From positions 143,924 through 207,923 of the forward strand of contig NZ_JNNO01000044.1 in NCBI RefSeq assembly GCF_000735585.1: a stretch of 64,000 nucleotides of DNA. The letters are read 5' to 3'. The notes beneath the pieces are model-generated. The model worked only from the letters and a program-made list of their open reading frames with translations. It ran no database searches and was not told the origin of the DNA. Origin of the DNA: Devosia sp. LC5 (GTDB lineage: Bacteria; Pseudomonadota; Alphaproteobacteria; Rhizobiales; Devosiaceae). The position numbers were made by a program, and so were the translations under genes. Shown here piece after piece: positions 7,040-13,446 of the stretch; the stretch's first letter is position 1; the number at the start of each line of letters is the position of its first letter.

Positions 7040-8443
7040 ATGATGGTGGCCGAAGCACGCAATCAGGAACGCGACGTCAAGCCGCCGCGCCGGGCAAGGC
7101 CCCGGCTCGCCGTGCTGGCGTCATTGGCGTTGGTCGTGCTGGCCGCAGCCGCCGCGCTTATCATGACAGCGGGCATTGATCGGCAATTGGTCGATGTTAC
7201 CCAGACCTATGAGGTGCGCAACCAGGCGCGCGAACTGACCATTGCCTTGACTGAGGCCGAGAGCAGCCAGCGCGGTTTTATGCTGACGCGCGACCAGGAA
7301 TATCTCGAGCCCTACCGGCGGGCGGTTGCCGGCATCGATACGCGGATCAAGACGCTTGTCGCTATTACCGCCGCCGACCCAAGGCAGGCCGACCGCGTGG
7401 CGGCGATCTCGGATTCGATCTCCATCAAACTGGCGGAGATGGCGCGGACAGTGGACCTGATCCAGTCAGACCGTCCTGGTGAGGCGCAGACGCTGATCCA
7501 AAGCGGAATGGGCGCGCGGCTGATGGACGAGTTGCGTATCGGGCTCGAACAATTCATCGGTGAGGAAAACGCCAAGCTGCTGGAGCGTAACAGGGGGATC
7601 GATCTGTCGCGCCGTGCTCTGGTGTTGGCGATCATCGTGGCGCTGGCGGGTGCGGCGATCCTGTCCTATTCGCTCTTGTCGCGCACCCAGCGCCAGGTTA
7701 GCGCACTGGCCGAAAGCCGCACGCAATTGCTGACGCAGAACGAGGCGCTGGAAGCCCAGGTGCGGGAACGCACCCAGGCCATCGAGGAAGCGCGCGAGCA
7801 TGCCGAACATGAACGCCAGCGCGTCGAGGCCCTGTTGCGCGATACCAATCACCGCGTGGGCAATTCGCTGGCGACCGTTTCGTCCCTGCTCGGGCTGCAG
7901 TTGATGCGCACCGGTTCAGACGAGGTGCGCGAGGCACTCGAGGCGGCGCGGGCACGGGTTCATGCGGTGGCCTCGGCCCATCGGCGGCTGCGGCTGGGGG
8001 ACGATCTGGAAACCGTCAGCGCGGCGGAATTCTTGAGCGCGGTGCTGGACGATCTGCACGACACCGCCACCACCGCCAAGGCGGTGACGCTCAAGGGGGA
8101 CTTTGCCCCGGTGGAGATTGGTGCGCGGGATGCCACGACGATCGGAATCCTGGTGGGTGAGCTGGTGACCAATGCGCTCAAGCATGCGTTTCCCGATGGC
8201 CGGCAGGGGCAAATCGCGGTGAGTTTCAAGCGCGACGCGGCCAATGTGCCGACGTTGCGGGTGGCCGATGATGGGGTGGGCATCGCTGCCGAGCGAACGC
8301 CCGGTGAAGGCGGGCTTGGATCTGTGATCATCAAGCAATTGGCCAATCAGTTCGACGGCAAGCCGCACTATGAACGAGGACCCCATGGCGGCATTGTAGT
8401 GACGGTGCCGCTGCCCGGCGTCGCGCGGGCGGCAGCGGGCTAA
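7040..8443 (+). CDS. phyK: CHASE3-type sensor histidine kinase (PhyK candidate)
   Basis: A 467-residue membrane kinase. TM1 lies about residues 23-44, followed by a periplasmic CHASE3-like helical domain (the ESSQRGFMLT motif is typical), TM2 about 192-213, a coiled coil (215-262), then a HisKA_2-type dimerisation domain with phosphoacceptor His271 (TNHRVGNSL) and an HATPase domain (GELVTNALKHAF, then DDGVGI). HisKA_2/HWE kinases next to phyR-nepR-ecfG are the usual PhyR phosphodonors. That role is inferred from position, not shown. It starts 178 nt after ecfG and ends 24 nt before the lipid-kinase-like gene. I see no EcfG box directly upstream. Confidence 0.8.
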   Translation: MMVAEARNQERDVKPPRRARPRLAVLASLALVVLAAAAALIMTAGIDRQLVDVTQTYEVRNQARELTIALTEAESSQRGFMLTRDQEYLEPYRRAVAGIDTRIKTLVAITAADPRQADRVAAISDSISIKLAEMARTVDLIQSDRPGEAQTLIQSGMGARLMDELRIGLEQFIGEENAKLLERNRGIDLSRRALVLAIIVALAGAAILSYSLLSRTQRQVSALAESRTQLLTQNEALEAQVRERTQAIEEAREHAEHERQRVEALLRDTNHRVGNSLATVSSLLGLQLMRTGSDEVREALEAARARVHAVASAHRRLRLGDDLETVSAAEFLSAVLDDLHDTATTAKAVTLKGDFAPVEIGARDATTIGILVGELVTNALKHAFPDGRQGQIAVSFKRDAANVPTLRVADDGVGIAAERTPGEGGLGSVIIKQLANQFDGKPHYERGPHGGIVVTVPLPGVARAAAG

Positions 8444-8467
8444 TGCCAGCGGCGCCCGGAGACAGCG

Positions 8468-9385
8468 ATGCATATCGTAGCAATTCTCAACCGCGATGGC
8501 GGCACCCTGCGGACCATGGATCTAGCCGCCCTTGCCGGCCAGGCGGTGGAGATTTTCAGGCGGAACGGCCATGATCTCGAGTGCCGTATCGTTGCCGGGC
8601 GCAATGTCGAGACCGAACTGCGCCGGGTCGCGGGCACCAGGGGCGTGGACGTCATGCTGGTTGGGGGCGGCGATGGCACGATTTCGACGGCGGCAGGGAT
8701 CGCCTTTGAAACCGGAGTCCCGTTGGCCATCTTGCCCGCAGGGACGATGAATCTCTTCGCCCGGGCGCTGCAGTTGCCGCTCGATCTGACAGCGGCGATG
8801 GAGGCCATCGCCGATGGCGAGATCGCCGCGGTGGATATCGCAACGGCCAATGGCCGCGTCTTTGTGCACCAGTTCGGCGTCGGCGTACATGCAAGGCTGG
8901 TGCGTATTCGCGAGCGCATGACCTATCGCAGCCGCATCGGCAAGATGCTGGCGAGTTTGCGCGCCATTGCCGAGGCCGTGCTGCACCCGCCTGAATTCGA
9001 AGCGGAAATCCATACGAGAAACGGGAGCGAGCGCCAGCGGGTTTCGGGCATCGCGGTTTCCAACAATCCAGTGGGTGACGGGCACATTCCTTATGCCGAC
9101 CGGCTCGATGCGGGCCTGTTAGGCGTCTATATGGCTGCGCCAATGTCGACCTGGGCATTGATCCGGCTGGCAGTGGATGTGCTGCTGGGCAAATGGCGGG
9201 CGAGCGATGCGGTTACCGAGCAGGAAGTCGAGCAGGTGACGCTGAGTTTTCCCTGGCGCAAGCACGATGCCCATGCGGTGATCGACGGCGAATTGATCAA
9301 GCTGGCGCCTTCGGTCACCCTCAAGGTGCATCCCGGTGCGCTCAAGGTGCTGTTGCCTAAGCCCCCCGAAACGGGCGGTTCGTGA
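8468..9385 (+). CDS. Diacylglycerol kinase-fold protein (DagK/YegS/LCB5 family)
   Basis: A 305-residue cytoplasmic protein with the nucleotide-binding GGGDGT motif at residues 66-71 and the AILPAGTMNLFARAL loop characteristic of the DAGK catalytic superfamily, which phosphorylates lipids such as diacylglycerol or sphingoid bases. No membrane segment is seen. It begins 24 nt after the PhyK-like kinase with a GGAG ribosome site, so the two are probably co-transcribed. A link between lipid phosphorylation and the stress response is only suggested by location; the true substrate is unknown. Confidence 0.85.
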   Translation: MHIVAILNRDGGTLRTMDLAALAGQAVEIFRRNGHDLECRIVAGRNVETELRRVAGTRGVDVMLVGGGDGTISTAAGIAFETGVPLAILPAGTMNLFARALQLPLDLTAAMEAIADGEIAAVDIATANGRVFVHQFGVGVHARLVRIRERMTYRSRIGKMLASLRAIAEAVLHPPEFEAEIHTRNGSERQRVSGIAVSNNPVGDGHIPYADRLDAGLLGVYMAAPMSTWALIRLAVDVLLGKWRASDAVTEQEVEQVTLSFPWRKHDAHAVIDGELIKLAPSVTLKVHPGALKVLLPKPPETGGS

Positions 9386-9398
9386 TTTTTCCAGCTTG

Positions 9399-9423
9399 GG
9401 AACCATATTGCTTGACCCGAGTT
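9399..9423 (+). promoter_or_regulatory. Possible EcfG promoter for the HWE kinase
   Basis: GGAAC (9399-9403), 16 nt, then AGTT (9420-9423): exact -35 and one mismatch in the -10. It sits between the lipid-kinase-fold gene and the HWE kinase gene in the correct orientation, about 140 nt upstream of the preferred start. Confidence 0.45.
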
Positions 9424-9566
9424 TAACGGCATCGGGCCTAACTTTAGCGGCAGTTTGACAGAAGTCAGGCCGTGTTCACGCCCGTGTCCGCAAGGCTTCC
9501 GGTTTGCCCGTTTGCGTCTTGCTCAGGTTTGAATGCGCAGTTGTCGCGGAAGCGTCAGGACGAAAA

Positions 9567-11078
9567 GTGACAGAAGTGAGTTCCTCCCTTCCGGACGAGG
9601 TCCGCAGGGTTCTGGATGATCCATCCCGCCTGCAGGCGCTGGCGGCGCTGGAGGTTCTCGGTACAGATCCCGATGCCGATTTCGACCGCCTCACCCGGGT
9701 CGCGGCCCATATTTTTGGTGCCGAAATCGCCCTGGTGACGCTGATCGACAACGAACGGCAATGGTTCCGCGCCTGCTATGGTACTGACCTCTCCAGTATA
9801 TCGGACGATGACTCGTTTTGCGCGCATACCCTGGCCGGGTCCGAGGTGATGGTGGTCCTCGACGCTACGGCCGATCCGCGTTTCATCCACAATCCACTGG
9901 TGACGGGCGAAGCCGGCATCCGGTTTTATGCCGGGGCGCCGATCGTGGTCGCTGGGCAGCGCCTGGGCTCGCTTTGCGTGCTTGGCCGCAAAACCAGAGA
10001 TGCGGTTGAGCCGGCATTGCTCAACCAGCTTGCCGATCTGGCGAGCCTTGCCTCCACGCTATTCTCTCTCAAGGACGAAGCACGGGTGCGGGCGCGCACG
10101 GCTGCGGCTTTGCTCAGGGAAGAATGGCGCCATGCCTTGACGCTGGAAGCGGGCAATGTGGGCAGCTGGATCTGGGATATCCGCAGCGGGGAAGTGGTCT
10201 GCAACGACATGTTCCGGCGCATGTATCACCTGCCCGAAAGCGGCACGATCCAGTTCGAACAGGTGCTTGACGTGGTCCATGCCAGCGATCGCGCCGCCAT
10301 CGAAGCCAGTATCCAGGCGAGTCTCGACGAGGGTGTCGATTTTGCCGCCGAGGTGCGAGTGGAGCCGACAATCCGGTGGCTGACCATGCGGGGCCGGGTC
10401 TATCAGCGCGATGCCGAGGGGCGGGCGCTGGTCATGATGGGTGCCTCCACCGATATTACCGAAGCCAAGCAGAGCGCCGAGCACACGCGGCTCCTGCTGC
10501 GCGAGCTCAACCACCGGGTCAAGAACACGCTGGCCATGATTCAGTCGGTGGCGCGTCAGACGATCCGGCAGAATCCCGATCCCAGGGCCTTTATCGAGGC
10601 CTTTTCCGGGCGGTTGCGCACGATTTCGGATGCCCATGTGCTGTTGGCCGATCGCGACTGGAGCGGGGTGCATCTTTATGAGGTGATCGCTTCCCAGCTA
10701 GGGCCGGACTTCCTTGAGCATCCCGACCGCGCCACCGTCAACGGACCGGACATGATGCTGCCGGCCGACCATGCAGTTGGCCTGGGTTTGATCCTGCATG
10801 AATTGACCACCAATGCGCATCGTCATGGGGCCTGGTCCACCAATCGGGGCGTGGTCAATATCGACTGGGAAAAGCGGGAAGCGCCGGTGCTCGGGCTGAT
10901 GCTGCGCTGGCGTGAAAGCGAGGGCCCCGCCGTAGCGCCGCCGCGTGATTATGGCCTGGGTACCAGGCTGATCGAGCGCAGCCTGGCCAAGGTGCTCAAT
11001 AGCGATGTCACGCTGCGATTCGATCCCGGCGGTGTCGCCGCCGAGATCTGGATGCCGCTGCCCGCCGAACAAGATTGA
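9567..11078 (+). CDS. Soluble GAF-PAS HWE/HisKA_2-type sensor histidine kinase
   Basis: A cytoplasmic kinase of about 503 residues from the GTG at 9567, which has AGGA at a suitable distance; a TTG at 9504 would add 21 residues. Order: GAF (about residues 25-165), PAS (about 190-300), then the kinase core with the ELNHRVKNTLAMIQS phosphoacceptor motif (His316) and an ATP-binding region starting HELTTNAHRHGAW. No transmembrane segment. Kinases of this class typically feed PhyR-type single-receiver regulators; no cognate receiver lies next to it, so it may add a second, cytoplasmic input (for example redox or light) to PhyR. The ligand is unknown. Confidence 0.85.
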   Translation: MTEVSSSLPDEVRRVLDDPSRLQALAALEVLGTDPDADFDRLTRVAAHIFGAEIALVTLIDNERQWFRACYGTDLSSISDDDSFCAHTLAGSEVMVVLDATADPRFIHNPLVTGEAGIRFYAGAPIVVAGQRLGSLCVLGRKTRDAVEPALLNQLADLASLASTLFSLKDEARVRARTAAALLREEWRHALTLEAGNVGSWIWDIRSGEVVCNDMFRRMYHLPESGTIQFEQVLDVVHASDRAAIEASIQASLDEGVDFAAEVRVEPTIRWLTMRGRVYQRDAEGRALVMMGASTDITEAKQSAEHTRLLLRELNHRVKNTLAMIQSVARQTIRQNPDPRAFIEAFSGRLRTISDAHVLLADRDWSGVHLYEVIASQLGPDFLEHPDRATVNGPDMMLPADHAVGLGLILHELTTNAHRHGAWSTNRGVVNIDWEKREAPVLGLMLRWRESEGPAVAPPRDYGLGTRLIERSLAKVLNSDVTLRFDPGGVAAEIWMPLPAEQD

Positions 11079-11084
11079 CGCGGA

Positions 11085-11519
11085 TCAATCGTCCTTGTCG
11101 CCGGCGTTGCGGATCAGCAGGAACGCTGCCAGGGCCGCGGCGGGAAGACCGAGCGTGCGGATGGCCGGCGAGCGCAGCAGGACCGGCAATGCGGTCAATG
11201 CTGCCGTAGTAACGAAAGCGCCGGTTTCGCTGGAGCGGCGGCGTTCGGAGGCGCGGCGTTTCCGGTTGCTCTCGCCGATCTGCGCGCCGGCAAAGACCGC
11301 CAGTGCCAGGACGATAAAAACGCCGCCCAGAACCAGCGCCGCGTAGATCGGCCCGATCTGGGTGGTGAGAGCAAAAAAGCCCGCCGCCACGAGAAAAAAG
11401 CAACCCAGCAGCAGGAAGAGGCTGATCACCGCATAGACAATTGCGAGCTTTTTGGCCCGATCGGTAATCGCCTCGACCTCGATGCCGAGCAGGGCCGCGA
11501 GGGGGACCAGTAAATTCAT
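11085..11519 (-). CDS. Phage-holin-superfamily III / YqjE-like membrane protein
   Basis: A 144-residue protein with two long hydrophobic helices (about residues 25-50 and 55-80), then an Arg-rich segment (NRKRRASERRR) and a weaker hydrophobic C-terminus. This is the layout of the DUF1469/Holin-X (YqjE-like) family, which pairs with DUF883 proteins. It is not evidence of a prophage. It lies 5 nt after the DUF883 gene and shares the EcfG promoter upstream of it. A role in envelope stress is inferred from this pairing. It converges on the HWE kinase gene with only 6 nt between stops. Confidence 0.75.
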   Translation of the reverse strand: MNLLVPLAALLGIEVEAITDRAKKLAIVYAVISLFLLLGCFFLVAAGFFALTTQIGPIYAALVLGGVFIVLALAVFAGAQIGESNRKRRASERRRSSETGAFVTTAALTALPVLLRSPAIRTLGLPAAALAAFLLIRNAGDKDD

Positions 11520-11524
11520 GATGC

Positions 11525-11890
11525 CTAGCGCCGCGAGAGCAGAGCGAGGATAAACCCGATGCCCACCGCGCTTGCCACCGCGGTTAGCGGCTTTTCGCGA
11601 ATGGTGTCTTTTAGTTGCCGCTCAAGTTCTCCGGCCTGGTCCTGCACGTCCTCGATGACGTTCTGGCCCTGGCGTTGCAGATGGCGGGCTTCGCTCTTGG
11701 CGACGTCCCTGACCTCGTTGACCTTATTGCTGCTGAGATGGGCCAGTGTCGCGGCGATCCCCTTGAGATCGTCCTGCAACTGGGCAATCTGGTCTTCGAG
11801 TTGCTTTTCCTTGGCGCGGCTGGACGCCGCACGCGAGCCTCCGTTGGGTCTCTTGCCGCGGGTCGGTGCCATTTCAGGTGTATCAGCCAT
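11525..11890 (-). CDS. DUF883 (YqjD/ElaB-like) membrane-anchored protein
   Basis: About 121 residues. The N-terminus is basic and Ser/Ala-rich, the middle is a coiled coil (about residues 28-90), and the C-terminus is a single membrane anchor ending GFILALLSRR, the DUF883 signature. E. coli YqjD and ElaB of this family bind ribosomes at the membrane in stationary phase; whether this protein does so is unknown. The ATG at 11890 has GGAGC upstream; an alternative ATG lies 12 nt earlier. An exact EcfG promoter (11918-11942) places it in the general stress regulon. Confidence 0.85.
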   Translation of the reverse strand: MADTPEMAPTRGKRPNGGSRAASSRAKEKQLEDQIAQLQDDLKGIAATLAHLSSNKVNEVRDVAKSEARHLQRQGQNVIEDVQDQAGELERQLKDTIREKPLTAVASAVGIGFILALLSRR

Positions 11891-11917
11891 TAAACGCTCC
11901 ATTCATTGATGTCATTC

Positions 11918-11942
11918 AACGCCATAACGTGTGGTAGGTTCC
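11918..11942 (-). promoter_or_regulatory. EcfG promoter for the DUF883-holin pair
   Basis: On the minus strand GGAAC (11942-11938), 16 nt, CGTT (11921-11918): an exact consensus match, with the -10 28 nt upstream of the ATG at 11890. Confidence 0.88.
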
Positions 11943-11965
11943 GGGCCAGTGGGCCGACAGAAAGA

Positions 11966-11996
11966 CACCCCGGTACGTATTAAACGTATCGGGGTG
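11966..11996 (-). terminator. Terminator downstream of the DUF3309 gene
   Basis: CACCCCGGTACGT (11966-11978) pairs with ACGTATCGGGGTG (11984-11996), with a single G-U pair and a 5-nt loop. On the minus strand it is followed by TCTTTCT. It lies about 95 nt beyond the DUF3309 stop, leaving a structured 3' untranslated region. Confidence 0.65.
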
Positions 11997-12002
11997 ACCA
12001 GG

Positions 12003-12080
12003 GCGGGTGAAAGGGGGGCGACCTTCAACCCGCGGGGCGCATTCCACTAACGTGGACTCCAATACTGGTCGCGCCCTTTA
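12003..12080 (-). other. Structured 3' untranslated segment, possible small RNA
   Basis: Between the DUF3309 stop and its terminator lie nested hairpins: TCCAC/GTGGA with a 4-nt loop (12043-12056), an outer pairing of GGGCGACC with GGTCGCGCCC, and an alternative stem between GCGGGTTGAAGG and CCTTTCACCCGC on the minus strand. No reading frame is evident. It could be a 3'-derived stress RNA or only a stability element. Confidence 0.35.
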
Positions 12081-12091
12081 TCGGCTGTGCG

Positions 12092-12250
12092 TCAAATTCG
12101 TCCCATCAATACAAGAATGAGGATGACGACGAGGACGACGCCCAGAATACCGGATGGCCCATAACCGAAGCCGCGGGAATAGCCCCAATTGGGCAATGCG
12201 CCGATCAACAGCAGAATAAGAACGATGATGAGAATTGTGCCTAAGGTCAT
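12092..12250 (-). CDS. DUF3309 family small membrane protein
   Basis: A 52-residue protein: hydrophobic helix (TLGTILIIVLILLLIGALP), a central Trp/Gly/Tyr-rich turn (NWGYSRGFGYGPSG), a second helix and the ending MGRI. This is the DUF3309 pattern. The function of the family is unknown. It follows the other small membrane protein gene by 43 nt on the same strand and is probably expressed from the EcfG promoter at 12507-12532. Confidence 0.85.
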   Translation of the reverse strand: MTLGTILIIVLILLLIGALPNWGYSRGFGYGPSGILGVVLVVILILVLMGRI

Positions 12251-12293
12251 AGGACGCATCCTTCTTTTGTTATTGTGACGCCAAGCCGCCGGG

Positions 12294-12458
12294 TCAAACC
12301 AAGGCGAGCAATAGACCTGTGGCGGCGAGTAGAATAAGAAATGCCGGCGTCAGTGCCTTGAGTATGTCGGCATAATGGGTCCGGCCATCGTAGCTTTCGC
12401 TCGACCAGGCCATACTCGCGCGGGCGTCTTCGATTTCCTTGATTTCAGCATGTGTCAT
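12294..12458 (-). CDS. Small tail-anchored membrane protein, unknown
   Basis: A 54-residue reading frame: an acidic, soluble N-terminal half (MTHAEIKEIEDARASMAW) followed by one C-terminal hydrophobic helix (AFLILLAATGLLLALV). I do not recognise a family. It is supported as a gene by its position between an exact EcfG promoter and the DUF3309 gene, a plausible ATG and a length like other stress peptides of the region. Codon use is high-GC like its neighbours. The weak ribosome site keeps confidence moderate. Confidence 0.6.
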   Translation of the reverse strand: MTHAEIKEIEDARASMAWSSESYDGRTHYADILKALTPAFLILLAATGLLLALV

Positions 12459-12506
12459 GTCGGCCAATACCTTCAGAACGCCGCGCTCTATTGCGCTTGC
12501 TCTAAG

Positions 12507-12532
12507 AACGGCGAGGAAGGGACTTTAGTTCC
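12507..12532 (-). promoter_or_regulatory. EcfG promoter for the small membrane protein pair
   Basis: On the minus strand GGAAC (12532-12528), 17 nt, CGTT (12510-12507): an exact match. The first downstream gene starts 49 nt after the -10 element. Confidence 0.85.
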
Positions 12533-12563
12533 GCATACCTGGTGAAACAGGGGTGCGGCGGCT

Positions 12564-13442
12564 CTATTCGACGCGTATCACGTCGACCGATTGGGTCGTC
12601 TCATGCGAGCCATGGGTCTTGAGTACGCCCACGATCGGGGAGATGTCGGCATAGTCCCGGCCATGGCCGATCGAGATGTGGTCGCCGCCCGCAATCATGG
12701 CATTGGTGGGGTCGAACTCGACCCAACCCATATGTTGGCCGCACCAGACACGCACCCAGGCATGCATGGCGTCGCTGCCTTCTAGTCGTGCCTTGCCGGG
12801 TGGCGGATTGGTGCGCAGGAAACCCGAGACATAGCCGGCGGGAATGCCGGCGCCGCGCAGACCGGCGATCATCACATGGGCAAAATCCTGGCACACGCCC
12901 TTGCGCAGCGCAAAGGCTTCAGCGGGCGTGGTCTGCACGTCAGTCGCCTTGGAATCGTAGATGAAGTCGCGATGGATCGCCATGCAGAGGTCATTGGCGG
13001 ACGCCAATACTGAAGGGGCGCCGGCCATGGCGGCCCTGGCATAGGCGGTAATGGCGGGGACGAGCTGCACACTGCCGGATTCGGCGAGGAAATGATGCGG
13101 GCTATCGGGTTCGACCGACCAGAACCGGCTGATCTCCTGCCGCAAATGCTCGAGGGTCGGCGATAGATCGGCGGGAGGATGAATGTCCTCCACCTGAACG
13201 CGCGCGGTCAGGCGGATATCGAGATGATCGTGCGGCGTCAGATAGGTGATGGTGGTCACCGCATTGCCGAAAAAATCGGTGAAGGCGCTTTCGCGCTGCG
13301 GGCGCGGCTCGAAGGAGAGGCTTGCCGCGATGACGCGTTGGGTGCCGGGCACGCTGATCGGCGCAACACGGATGAGGTGGCGGCCGCCATGCACGGGTGC
13401 GTCGTAATCGTAATGCAGATCGAGGCGGACATCGTAGAGCAT
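12564..13442 (-). CDS. Transglutaminase-like cysteine protease family protein
   Basis: A 292-residue protein with a bacterial transglutaminase N-terminal beta domain (about 1-85) and a transglutaminase core. The triad is visible as Cys184 (KGVCQDFAHV), His227 (DAMHAWVRVW) and Asp244 (WVEFDPTNAM). No signal peptide. It is the third gene of a minus-strand run with the ATP-grasp/alpha-E and DUF2126 genes (4-5 nt gaps), a grouping seen in many bacteria and predicted to make or process small amide-linked peptides. Hydrolysis rather than cross-linking is the more likely activity for this group. Confidence 0.88.
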   Translation of the reverse strand: MLYDVRLDLHYDYDAPVHGGRHLIRVAPISVPGTQRVIAASLSFEPRPQRESAFTDFFGNAVTTITYLTPHDHLDIRLTARVQVEDIHPPADLSPTLEHLRQEISRFWSVEPDSPHHFLAESGSVQLVPAITAYARAAMAGAPSVLASANDLCMAIHRDFIYDSKATDVQTTPAEAFALRKGVCQDFAHVMIAGLRGAGIPAGYVSGFLRTNPPPGKARLEGSDAMHAWVRVWCGQHMGWVEFDPTNAMIAGGDHISIGHGRDYADISPIVGVLKTHGSHETTQSVDVIRVE

Positions 13443-13446
13443 GGCG

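Noticed and set aside
11085..11519. Holin-like gene as a sign of a prophage
   Set aside because: It pairs with DUF883 under an EcfG promoter, and no other phage gene is near. The family name is historical.
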